A stretch of 31,938 bases of DNA. Origin: a virus. Where the stretch lies: positions 2,148-34,085 of the IMG/VR virus record IMGVR_UViG_3300030419_004973, one strand, 5' to 3'. The position numbers were made by a program, and so were the translations under genes. Numbering within the stretch: the first letter of the stretch is position 1; the number at the start of each line of letters is the position of its first letter. The notes under the pieces were generated by a model. The model worked only from the letters and a program-made list of their open reading frames with translations, had not been told where the DNA came from and did no database searches. Shown piece after piece: positions 9,401-16,904 of the stretch.

Positions 9401-12400
9401 AAGCAACTTCAACATTTGAAGTCACAAAGAGTGGAGATGTTGGGATAACTACCACTGCTAACTTAACTGTAGATTTTACTGATGATGTTCCTGATAACTT
9501 ATGGTATAAGTTCTCTCTTCAAAATACTGATCTCATTCCAGCTATTAAGAGTGAGTTAGTAAATGATACTGAAGCATATGGACATAATAAGGTAGATGTA
9601 GTTAAAACTGTTTATGATGGCAAACAAACTATTGTAGGAGTTGGAACTACTACCTTTACTTTCAATATCAAGAAAGCACCTGTTAAAGCTGGGTATGGTG
9701 AAACTAATTCAAGCTCTACTTATGAAACTACTTCCACTACTGCAGTTGGTCCTATCAAGAAGGTAAGAATTAGTAATCCTGGATTCTCTTATAAGAATGT
9801 ACCTGGAATTTCCAGTATTACTACTACTCTTGGTGAAGGGGGTATTTTAGAAGCAGAGAGTAAGAGCATTGGATCTATATTGAGTGAAGAGTTTGATGCT
9901 AATGGTGTTGGATTTGCATATCCATCAGATGAAACTTTAAGAGCAGTTGCAAATCTTCCAGAAATTATAAAAGTAGAACCACTTTCTTCTTTTGAGAGTA
10001 TTGGAATTACTTCTGCTGGTAAGAATTATCTTGTAGCACCTGATCTGATTGCTATAGATGGATTTACTAAGAAAGTTCTTAGTGAAGCTGATATAGAATT
10101 TGAATTGGGTGATAATAAGGTTACCATTATCAATAATACTACAGGATTGTACAATACAACTCCAACAATTCTTCCTATTAATAATTCTAATGGAGTTGGA
10201 ATTACATCTTTATCATATACCTCTGCTACAAAGACAGTAAGACTTTATTTGAACACTACATTTAGTAGTGCTTCTGATTTCCCTTACAAGGTTGGAGAGA
10301 CTATTTTAGTTGAAAATGTTAATGTGGGCGTCACTACTACTGGAAAGGGTTATAACTCTGCTGGTTATGATTATGCACTTTTTGAGATGACTGCTGTTGC
10401 TCCTCAATTGGGAGGTAGTGGAGCTTATGTTGAATATAGTCTTGAAGACCATTTAGGGACTGGAGAGATTCCCGGAGAGGTGGTATCTGGAACATCCTAT
10501 GCAAGAGTAATACCTTCAAATCAATTCCCCATTTTTGATCCAGTATTGAAGAAAAATAATTTTGCTATTGGGGAAGATGTTACAAATGGTGAAACTGTAG
10601 GACAAGTTGAATCTTGGAATAATAAAACTGAAACATTGAAAGTTTCAGTCAGCACTGAATATGAAATTGGTCAGACTCTAAAAGGTCTAAGTTCCAATAC
10701 TCAAGGGGTAATAGGAGGGAAGAATGATTTTAATGCTCAGATTATAACCGGAGCTGGTGCAACCATAGTGGATGGATGGTCCAAGAATACTGGATTCTTG
10801 AATAACAGTATGCAGAAGTTACCAGATAATCAATATTATCAGAATTTCTCTTATTCAATTAGTTCTAAAGTACCATTACAAACATGGGATGATCCTGTAA
10901 GTATATTAAATCATCCATCTGGATTTGAAAAATTTGCAGATCTTCAAGTAGTAAGCGAACAAAATAATCCTAGAGATGCAGTTGTAGTCGCTGATGAAAC
11001 TAATATTGAGATAGTAGTAGATTGTATTAGTGAAAGTGATTTAAATTGTGTTTATAATTTTGATTATGTTAGAGAAGGTACAGTCTTTATTAATGGGGGA
11101 GCTTACTCTAATGAGATAATCTTTGAAAATAGAACAATAAGTGATTACTATGAATCTGTTGGTAATAGAGTATTGAGTATTGATGACTTTAGTTCAACAT
11201 TTAATAGTAATGAAAGAACTACTAAATTTGGACAAGTAGGTGCAGGTAATTCAAATTATACTTTTAATAAGATATTTACTTATGTAAAAGATAACATTTA
11301 TACTGATGAAAGACAGTTCTTAGTTGCATCAGTTCTTCAAAATGAAGCCGTTGGTTATATGCAGGAATATGCCACTATTGAGTCTGTTGATAACTTGGGA
11401 TATTATAATTATCTGGCAACTGCAGAAGGTTGGGATTTAACCTTCTATCCCCTTAATTATGAAACTAGATCTTATAGTGTTTCTACAGTTAACTTTAGTA
11501 TATTGAATAATTATAGTGGAGTAACAACCACTGCTCAATTGGGTGATGTAGTTAAAATAAGCAGTGGTGTATCTACTATAGGTGCTGGTTCTTCTGGAAA
11601 TATCGTTTCTATTTCCTCCACATATAGGGCCGCCAAAGTTTTAGTAATGGCTCAAGATAGCAGTAATAATTATACTGCAAATGAATTTAATATGATTCAT
11701 GATGGGTCTATTGTATTCTTAAATGAGTATGGAAATATTGATACTGTAGATAGCCCAGTATTTACTGGATTTGGTACATTTAATGCTTTTGTTGATGGGG
11801 AATCAAATCTTAAGGTAGATTTTATTTCTTCCTCTTCTGTTGAACTTACATTAAATGCTTCTATTGTTGCTATTGCAGATACAGCAACTGGAATTGGAAC
11901 ATATTCACTTAATACAGGTAAACTGGATTCTAGTTATACCGCTATAGCAGCTACAACTGTTTTAGCACCTGTTGCTGTTGCCTCTTTTGATGATCCTTAT
12001 GATTCTTCTTATTGTGTTCTTTCTGTGAAAGATACTACTAATGATCTTTATGAAGTAATTGAGATTGCTGCTATTAAACAAGGAGAAGATCAAGAAGAAG
12101 TATATGTTGATTGGGGAAATGTTGGAACTGGAGGAAGTATAGGAAAAGTTGGTATTGCTACTGATGGCAGTAGTGCTCTTAATATCACTTATACTCCTAA
12201 TACCTCCACTGCTGTTCAAGTAAGAACATTTGGTGTTGACCTTCAAATTTATAATGATAATGACAATGATACTTCAATGCCTGCAGACAATATAGTCATT
12301 CATGGCAATAAAGGTAGCTATAGTGGAACTAAATTAGATCTTCAAACTCAATTTGCTCTTAATCATGATGGTAATGCCATCTTTAGAAGAATATTTGATG

Positions 12401-15400
12401 GAAGTGATGCTGGAATTGCTGATTCAACTTCCAATTATGTAAGAATTGCTGATCATTATTGGGTAACTGGAGAAAATGTAACTTATGGGTGGCCAGGTAC
12501 TGGAACTACTATGGCAATTGGTGTTGCTTCAACTAATCTTTCTGGAGTAACTACTGATAAATTACCTTCTGATCTTTATGTGGTTAAAGTGGATGCAGGG
12601 AAGTTAAGATTTGCAGCAAGTGCAGAAGATGCATTAGCAGTTAATCCTAGCGTCTTTGAATTAAATGCAGTTGGTGTTGGTGAATCTCATACCATTACAT
12701 CTAAGAAACAGAATACAAAAGCAATCATTACAATTGATAATATGATCCAATCCCCTGTTGTTGCTACAGCAGTAACATCAACATTGGGTGAAGATATTGT
12801 TTTCCAAGAGAGATTCCTTACTACTGGAATTAGTTCTTTTGCTTCTCAAGATATTATTAAGGTAGATAATGAGTATATGATTATTGAGGATATTGGAGTT
12901 GGAGCAACTTATAAAATTGGTGTTGAAAGAGGTAAGTTGGGAACCAACGTTGCAATTCACACTTCAGGGGCCTTAATTACTAAGATATCTGGAAATTATA
13001 ATATTGTTGATAATACCCTTAATCTCTCTCAAGCACCTCATGGAGGTATACCTATTAGTAGTACTACTAATGAACCAGATGATAGAGATTGGGTAGGAAT
13101 TACTACTAATTCTACTTTCCATGGTAGAACATTTATGAGAAGGGTTGCTACAGGAACTGATGAAGAAACCTATGCTAGCAACCATACTTTTGATGATATC
13201 TCTCATCAATTTACAGGAATTAAGTCTGACTTTATTTTAAAATCTGGTGGATCTAATGTTACTGGATTCTCTACTCATAATGCAGTGGTTTTAGTTAATG
13301 GAGTATTCCAATTAGCTGCAGGTGAGCAACCTAATGATGATCATGATTATGATATTACTGAGGATGTTGGAGTTTCTACTATTAAGTTTAGTGGAACAGA
13401 CAGACGTTTTGGATATGATCCTAATAGAACAGAATATCCAGTAGGAGGATTGATTGTTTCTGTAGCATCTAGTGCTGGATTTGCTTATCAACCTCTTGTA
13501 GCAGCAGGAGCAACTTGTGATGTAGGAACTGCAGGTACTGTTACTGTTGTAAGTATTGGTAATACCGGATCTGGATACCGACACGGGGTTCAAACAGTTA
13601 ATGTTGGCATTCAAACAGTAAGTGTTGGATCTTCTAATCCAATTGCTATTGGAACAGCAATAATCACTGATGGGCATATTACTTCAGTTGCTATTAATAC
13701 TGATCCTGTATTCTATATCCCAAGATCTGTTGCGGGAGTTGCTTATAGTTCTACAAGTGGAATAACCACTGTAACTACTAATTGGAATCATGGATTAAAT
13801 GCAGGTGATGAAGTTCTTCTTTCAGGTATAGCATTTACTTGTGAATATGCTCCATCAGTTTCTGTTGGTGTTGCAACTTATACCAATACTACTGGTGTTA
13901 TGACAGTTACTACTTCAACTGCTCATGGATTAAGTACCAGTAAAACTAAAGATTTTGTTATTCTAACTGGATTGGGATTCACCTGTAACATTGATTCGGG
14001 TGTTAGCACTCATTTCTATCCAAGAGCCAAAGATCCTTTCTACGATACCGCTGTTTCTATTGCTTCAACTACTGCTACCACCATTACTCTTGAGGTTGGA
14101 TATGCTAATGCTGGTCAACAGTATACTCACACTTGGAAGGGTGGAACAGCAACTAATGCAGTACAGAGTGGTGGTAATTATGGGCATAAGTTTGTAAGAG
14201 CAGTATCTAATTCTGTAAGTGCAGATTCTGGTGCTACATTTACACCAACTAATGCTGCTTATACTCCTTCGAGTGGTCTTTTAGTTCTGACTGTCCCAAG
14301 CCATGGATTGACCACTTCTAATACTATTCAATTCGCTCAAGATGCTTTGACATTTACTTGTGCAATGGATGCTAATAGGACTGAGCATACTTATCCTAGA
14401 ACAAGTGATCCTGTTGCTGGTATAGGAACTACTATTTCTTCGGTTACTACAGATACCATTTCACTTAATGTTGGTATTTCTACAATTGTAAATCATAGCA
14501 TTACAACTGCCACTTACAATGCCTCTAGCGGTATTATGACAGTTACTATTGGTGCTCATACACTTAAAACAGGTACTAGTGTCAAGATTGCTGAAGAATC
14601 ATTAACATTTGCTTGCTCTAGAGATGGATATGCTACTGATCATAAGTATCCAAGAAGAGGAGATCCTTTCTTCAATGGAATGAAGGTTCTTAATGTTAAT
14701 TCTACTAGAGAATTTGAAGTGAATGTTGGAACTTCAACAGTTCCTACTTACTATAAGACTGGTGGTATAGTTCAACCAGCTATTATTGCTCCTAGACAGG
14801 GAACTAGCAGTGGTGGTACAGGAATTGCTACAGGGGTAGATCCTGCCTTTAATGGCACTCCTGTTAATAGGATTCTCAGTGATACTAAGTTTGAAGTTAA
14901 TAGTGGTATATCCAGTAGAGATCATCACTATGCTAGAGGTGGAACTGTGAAGAAACCACTTGAGGTGGTAATTGATTCTCCTCTAAGTTATGAGAATATT
15001 CCTTTAGAATATAGTACAGATTCTGCAACAGGTGCAGGTCAAAGTGCTACTGTTGATATTGTAGTTGGACAGGGTTCTAGTGTTATCCATTTTGAAGTTC
15101 ATGATTATGGATTTGGTTATGGTAATGGAGAAATTCTCACAATTCCTACTGGAGGAACAACAGGAATTCCTACAGATACTACTACCAACGTCTTTGCTGA
15201 ATTTACCTTAACTATAGAAGATGTTTATAGTGATAGTTTTAATGGATGGTCATTGGGACAAATGCAAGTTTTAGATGCATTTGATAGTCAATTTGATGGA
15301 ACTAAAAAATCATTTAGACTTTCTGTTAATGGTGAACCCATTTCTATTCAAGCATCTAAGGGATCTGATATTGAAGTAGAAGATACTCTTTTAGTCTTTA

Positions 15401-16872
15401 TTAATAATGTTCTTCAAAAACCAGGAGATGCATATCAATTCCAGGGTGGAAGTATTCTTACCTTTAGTGAAGCTCCTAAGGGACCTAATTTTGAAAATGG
15501 AAATGTAGCAATTGGAGACAGTTCTCAAATCCTATTTTATAAGGGTGCTGGTAGTGTTGACGTTGTCTTCAAAGATATTCTTGAAACTGTCAAGAAGGGT
15601 GACAAATTAGATATTGATTTTAATCCATTAATGGGTCAGACAGTAGTTCTGGATGAAGAGCCTAGAGTAGTTACTGGTATTAATACCATTGATACAGCTG
15701 AAACTAATCTCTATAATGGTCTTGGAATTACTACTGATAAGAGTGTTGTTAGACCAGTTACTTGGTGTAGACAAACAGTAGATCTTATGTCCAATAATAA
15801 TAAGATTGGAAAAGATAGGCCACATTATGAACCACAAATTCGTCCTTCTACATATTTGATTCAATCTGTAGGATTAGATACTACTACAATCTATGTTAAC
15901 AGTGCAGTACCATATTTTAATCCTGTTAATGAAATAGAAGATAGTGGAGAAAGAAGTACATGGCAAGACATCATTGTAGTAAATGATGCAGATACATTAA
16001 CAGGAGCAGCAGCCACTGCGAATGTTTCTACTGGTGGAACAATTTCTTCTATTATAATCAGTAATGGAGGTATTGGATATACCGCAGCACCTACAGTTAC
16101 TATTTCTAATATTGTTGGTGGTGGTAATAGCACTGGAGTTGGATTAGCAACTGCAGTTGTAAGTGCTGCTGGAACTGTAAGTTCTATTATAATCAGTTAT
16201 GGTGGAACCACTACTGGTACAGCATATAGTTCAGTTACTCCACCTGCGGTGTTGATTGAACCACCTACTCTGCAAAGAGAAAAGATGAATGTAGATTCTT
16301 ATAATGGTGATTCTGGTGTTATTGTTGGGGTGGGAACTACAACTTCCGGAACACAACAACAATTCTATTTTGATCTCTTTATTCCTCAAGGTTCTTATCT
16401 GAGAAATACTAGTATAGTTTCCACTGCTGTAACAGTAAGTGGTATTAGTACAGATGATTACTTTGTAGCTTTTGACACTAATGCTTCTATTGGAAGCACA
16501 TTTGCATCTGAATCTGGAGATGGTACTACAACTGTAGGAATTGGAACTACACAACTTGATGCTGTATACAGAGTGAAGAGTGTAGAAACAAGAACCATGG
16601 CTAATGTAACTGCTGGTTCTACTATAGGATTCTCTACTGATGTGAGAAGAGTATTTGTTAATGTTGATACTTACAATACTGGCATTGCATATACCACTTC
16701 TCCTTTCTTAGGACAATTTACTTGGGGTAGGATTGTTACAGAAGAAAGAGCCAAACCCAAGACATTTGATGCTCATACTATGAGTGGTATTGGAACCCCA
16801 GGAAGTGGAATATCTACTTCTAGTGTAGTTACTAGATTTAATTCCCTCAAGTACATCGCTTACACCGAATAA
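3472..16872 (+). CDS. Giant virion structural protein, 4466 aa, in the gp7 position
   Basis: One uninterrupted frame of 13.4 kb lies between gp6 and gp8, the place occupied by gp7 (1032 aa) in T4. I do not see convincing similarity to gp7, so function is placed by context: a baseplate or peripheral tail structure. The N-terminus (residues 1-60, RIQLQDIVASQLPTYVQEDF) is a compact helical start, followed by an EII...RG module at about 97-160. Later come several GxGY repeat units (three in tandem near 1064-1175, others near 3369 and 4203), a YHYH-like domain at about 1255-1375, repeated H-G-(L/F/Y) elements, four FTC units at 3455-3740, and a fibre-type VFINNVLQKPGDAYQFQGG segment near 3973. The body is rich in Thr, Ser, Gly and Val, as in beta-rich fibres. 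No signal peptide or membrane segment. The assembly is consistent with similarly placed long virion proteins of cyanophages. Confidence 0.88.
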   Translation: MAIDRIQLQDIVASQLPTYVQEDFPLLGEFLQQYYVSQEIEGGTYDLIQNIDQYVKVDELYNLNDYTSLSADISYTDTTVGAGASTNFTYGFPEENGIIRIDDEIIFYGNKTTTSFENCVRGFSGITTYIGPDTPDQLVFEETAAQKHSAGAQIQNLNILFLKEFFKKIKYQFAPGFSDRKLSSGLDQRNFVFGASSFYDSKGTDQSFKILFQALYGDEVKVIKPSEFLFRPSDANYVVTNDYVVEKVEGDPLDLKNLTLFQDSTKARGTVTNVQNVLYGDGQYYQISIDSGYQRDIDLTSGTIYGKFAVNPKTQLLTTVGSGATILDVDSTIGFPQEGDLTTFDSNGSILKLKYGSKTSNQFFDVLTGAGVTLTQTIDDKTDIHLDDYAYAYVGINTANPIKVRFTTTLKNLKLDDTTYLYNVNDTIKIQSLGIESDAIPSKNWTINVKTNWDVSFIGILDTTEKKYRVSTFEDNFFRPGYEINLIDGNGDVTSGRVIKKTSAVGVEIILDSNVDVGATYTIENKILKGNYADKVLANQSIANVQNTYSKFDGDVLIASNSLASYGEDKEITTYDKVKTFSGRADSETITFSGSADHGFYTGDAVYYQQGESKTTVEIDQTIVTDITISKFDNMDEGVYYVYRVDPTSIKLGRSRADLYDEKYISPSGSVENNKFIYYPHYQKSLTPQKLYRKVTAPIKKDASYQTETGYTGILVNGVEILNYKSGDQVIYGDLRSVDIVDGGDGYDIIEPPLFHVSDVVGSGATGTTAVEGSLKEIKVVDTGFDYVGDPIVNIVGGNPTKPASADVVTTDIIHTVSFNAERAGGNVAVATDGGLSGIGTTEASIGFSTYHKFAPAEKVIYKTNGGDALVGLVTNSSYFVQVVNDSKIKLHTSYSDAVVGVNTVEFTKYGTGNQDIQSASKKKVVSNIVVTDSGSGYKNKKRTIPSGGISTSRNQINIISHGYETGEIIRYTSAIPVVSGLSTTTDYYVHKVDDNNFSLSVVGSGVTIKYYLDNNIFVSLGSTGNGSFNYKPISVTIDGVIGIATLTGQDFRAKIQPLFRGAIDSVDLTNNGTGYGSSEIINFDRQPEITFQSGSAALVSPVIDNGKIIEVVINKSGSGYNTPPNLTISGIGSYARLTPIINNGQLIEVKVLNGGVGYEADKTSITVKAAGENATVDTNIRRWTVNLFQKNLNILQSDDGLISNNLSNDSLQYAHVYLPRLLRESVYGITEERIMYGNPDLERNAVSEEEENSQYHSPIVGWAYDGNPIYGPYGYANPSGGSITRMKTGYKVQVDSTNRPSASLYGDGFFIEDYTFTDQGHLDIHNGRFGVTPDYPNGVYAYFATIDSINSGTEPFEKSRPPLFPYFIGDSYHSEPNSYNFKKSSNQNEYDVVSESWLRNTSDYHLNDAKSGYNYIFNSNKLKEQTINITGATIGDIESVKIVSGGDKYQVGDKISFDNDGTAGSGARAKVSRVGGKKVITTNTTTREITNVEFASASYDTFIGFTSTPHSFENEEVLSISGLSTHFPGFDGDYAVGVRSDNFVLQLGVGNTSATGIVTYFYVSGQLEYPAIRPNDILGIGTEKVKVLNIDNKSKRIRVLREVDNTQTSGIAYTSGRVLFENPRKFTIDAGLAKTTKSFTLNEEFYFYPPESVGLGTVTPTGAGTTITFANPGVGVASIFLEPQSIYIPNHGLQLNDKVTYQTNTGTAISAWNGITTNTIGPAYDPLTDHDYLYIAPLTRDTIGLATNKVGVASTGGGYAGVGTDIGLLYFTALGTGSYHSIKTSLDKVISGEVSISTVTVAVSTAHGLTKGDEIFYDLNPRDTKTINVLYDDYTRRIVFDPITFVAANVNVINNTITLNNHNFNTGDKIIYKSSSPMTNLQNQGMYFVLVDTKHKIKLVKNEADLETALIINLENASDGTICRINPYVKVNKNQTLKFDLSSTTLAFVQNSTNYSAFDLDLYSDSKYSNIFLTSKATSTFEVTKSGDVGITTTANLTVDFTDDVPDNLWYKFSLQNTDLIPAIKSELVNDTEAYGHNKVDVVKTVYDGKQTIVGVGTTTFTFNIKKAPVKAGYGETNSSSTYETTSTTAVGPIKKVRISNPGFSYKNVPGISSITTTLGEGGILEAESKSIGSILSEEFDANGVGFAYPSDETLRAVANLPEIIKVEPLSSFESIGITSAGKNYLVAPDLIAIDGFTKKVLSEADIEFELGDNKVTIINNTTGLYNTTPTILPINNSNGVGITSLSYTSATKTVRLYLNTTFSSASDFPYKVGETILVENVNVGVTTTGKGYNSAGYDYALFEMTAVAPQLGGSGAYVEYSLEDHLGTGEIPGEVVSGTSYARVIPSNQFPIFDPVLKKNNFAIGEDVTNGETVGQVESWNNKTETLKVSVSTEYEIGQTLKGLSSNTQGVIGGKNDFNAQIITGAGATIVDGWSKNTGFLNNSMQKLPDNQYYQNFSYSISSKVPLQTWDDPVSILNHPSGFEKFADLQVVSEQNNPRDAVVVADETNIEIVVDCISESDLNCVYNFDYVREGTVFINGGAYSNEIIFENRTISDYYESVGNRVLSIDDFSSTFNSNERTTKFGQVGAGNSNYTFNKIFTYVKDNIYTDERQFLVASVLQNEAVGYMQEYATIESVDNLGYYNYLATAEGWDLTFYPLNYETRSYSVSTVNFSILNNYSGVTTTAQLGDVVKISSGVSTIGAGSSGNIVSISSTYRAAKVLVMAQDSSNNYTANEFNMIHDGSIVFLNEYGNIDTVDSPVFTGFGTFNAFVDGESNLKVDFISSSSVELTLNASIVAIADTATGIGTYSLNTGKLDSSYTAIAATTVLAPVAVASFDDPYDSSYCVLSVKDTTNDLYEVIEIAAIKQGEDQEEVYVDWGNVGTGGSIGKVGIATDGSSALNITYTPNTSTAVQVRTFGVDLQIYNDNDNDTSMPADNIVIHGNKGSYSGTKLDLQTQFALNHDGNAIFRRIFDGSDAGIADSTSNYVRIADHYWVTGENVTYGWPGTGTTMAIGVASTNLSGVTTDKLPSDLYVVKVDAGKLRFAASAEDALAVNPSVFELNAVGVGESHTITSKKQNTKAIITIDNMIQSPVVATAVTSTLGEDIVFQERFLTTGISSFASQDIIKVDNEYMIIEDIGVGATYKIGVERGKLGTNVAIHTSGALITKISGNYNIVDNTLNLSQAPHGGIPISSTTNEPDDRDWVGITTNSTFHGRTFMRRVATGTDEETYASNHTFDDISHQFTGIKSDFILKSGGSNVTGFSTHNAVVLVNGVFQLAAGEQPNDDHDYDITEDVGVSTIKFSGTDRRFGYDPNRTEYPVGGLIVSVASSAGFAYQPLVAAGATCDVGTAGTVTVVSIGNTGSGYRHGVQTVNVGIQTVSVGSSNPIAIGTAIITDGHITSVAINTDPVFYIPRSVAGVAYSSTSGITTVTTNWNHGLNAGDEVLLSGIAFTCEYAPSVSVGVATYTNTTGVMTVTTSTAHGLSTSKTKDFVILTGLGFTCNIDSGVSTHFYPRAKDPFYDTAVSIASTTATTITLEVGYANAGQQYTHTWKGGTATNAVQSGGNYGHKFVRAVSNSVSADSGATFTPTNAAYTPSSGLLVLTVPSHGLTTSNTIQFAQDALTFTCAMDANRTEHTYPRTSDPVAGIGTTISSVTTDTISLNVGISTIVNHSITTATYNASSGIMTVTIGAHTLKTGTSVKIAEESLTFACSRDGYATDHKYPRRGDPFFNGMKVLNVNSTREFEVNVGTSTVPTYYKTGGIVQPAIIAPRQGTSSGGTGIATGVDPAFNGTPVNRILSDTKFEVNSGISSRDHHYARGGTVKKPLEVVIDSPLSYENIPLEYSTDSATGAGQSATVDIVVGQGSSVIHFEVHDYGFGYGNGEILTIPTGGTTGIPTDTTTNVFAEFTLTIEDVYSDSFNGWSLGQMQVLDAFDSQFDGTKKSFRLSVNGEPISIQASKGSDIEVEDTLLVFINNVLQKPGDAYQFQGGSILTFSEAPKGPNFENGNVAIGDSSQILFYKGAGSVDVVFKDILETVKKGDKLDIDFNPLMGQTVVLDEEPRVVTGINTIDTAETNLYNGLGITTDKSVVRPVTWCRQTVDLMSNNNKIGKDRPHYEPQIRPSTYLIQSVGLDTTTIYVNSAVPYFNPVNEIEDSGERSTWQDIIVVNDADTLTGAAATANVSTGGTISSIIISNGGIGYTAAPTVTISNIVGGGNSTGVGLATAVVSAAGTVSSIIISYGGTTTGTAYSSVTPPAVLIEPPTLQREKMNVDSYNGDSGVIVGVGTTTSGTQQQFYFDLFIPQGSYLRNTSIVSTAVTVSGISTDDYFVAFDTNASIGSTFASESGDGTTTVGIGTTQLDAVYRVKSVETRTMANVTAGSTIGFSTDVRRVFVNVDTYNTGIAYTTSPFLGQFTWGRIVTEERAKPKTFDAHTMSGIGTPGSGISTSSVVTRFNSLKYIAYTE
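6661..6996 (+). repeat. Three tandem GxGY beta-repeat units in the giant protein
   Basis: Within residues 1064-1175 the pattern 'I-x-x-V-x-(L/I)-x-N-x-G-x-G-Y' recurs as NNGTGYG, KSGSGYN and NGGVGYE, with the tyrosine codons at 6697, 6832 and 6946, so the units are 45 and 38 residues apart. Each is followed by a short strand such as PPNLTISG. Single related units occur near 5700 and 5810 and further downstream. Confidence 0.8.
7231..7581 (+). other. YHYH-like domain inside the giant protein
   Basis: Residues about 1254-1373 carry the hallmark run of the YHYH family: YHSPIVGWAYDGNPIYGPYG, then HLDIHNGRFGVTPDYPNGVY from about 1322, then LFPYFIG at 1364-1370. In YHYH proteins these correspond to the G-W-x-x-D-G-x-P-I-Y-G-P-Y-G motif, the L-D-x-x-N-G-R-x-G-x-T-P-x-Y-P-x-G-x-Y motif and the F-P-Y-x-x-G motif. 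The family's biochemical role is not established to my knowledge. All the expected motifs are present in the right order, so the domain looks intact. Confidence 0.8.
13834..14670 (+). repeat. Four FTC...YPR..DP repeat units in the giant protein
   Basis: The elements FTCEYAP (residue 3455), FTCNID (3503), FTCAMD (3628) and FACSRD (3713) each follow an H-G-L or related element. The last three are followed by H-x-Y-P-R-x-x-D-P: HFYPRAKDP, HTYPRTSDP and HKYPRRGDP. Spacings are 48, 125 and 85 residues, so units are of uneven length or degenerate. The first lacks the YPR part. Confidence 0.78.
16047..16197 (+). repeat. Short direct repeat, in-frame duplication in the giant gene
   Basis: The 16-base string TTCTATTATAATCAGT occurs at 16047-16062 and again at 16182-16197, exactly 135 bases (45 codons) apart and in the same reading frame. 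Both encode SIIIS followed by Asn-Gly-Gly or Tyr-Gly-Gly at the head of a GxGY-type unit. DNA-level identity suggests a fairly recent duplication of one unit. Confidence 0.7.
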
Positions 16873-16876
16873 GTGT

Positions 16877-16884
16877 AATAAATA
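16877..16884 (+). promoter_or_regulatory. T4-type late promoter-like site AATAAATA before gp8
   Basis: AATAAATA matches the T4 late promoter core TATAAATA at seven of eight positions. It lies in the 32-base gap after the giant gene's stop and 20 bases before the gp8 start, so the leader would be very short. Confidence 0.55.
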
Positions 16885-16904
16885 AGAAAAAAAGTCCTCT
16901 TAAA

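Noticed and set aside
13312-13677. 121-codon minus-strand reading frame, and other minus-strand frames across the long genes
   Set aside because: They lie fully within confident plus-strand genes, are rich in Ser, Asn, Ile and Tyr as expected for the complement of Thr/Gly/Val-rich coding DNA, and resemble no family.
13991-14197. 68-codon plus-strand frame inside the giant gene
   Set aside because: It is a Leu-rich out-of-frame reading of the repeat region without a ribosome binding site.
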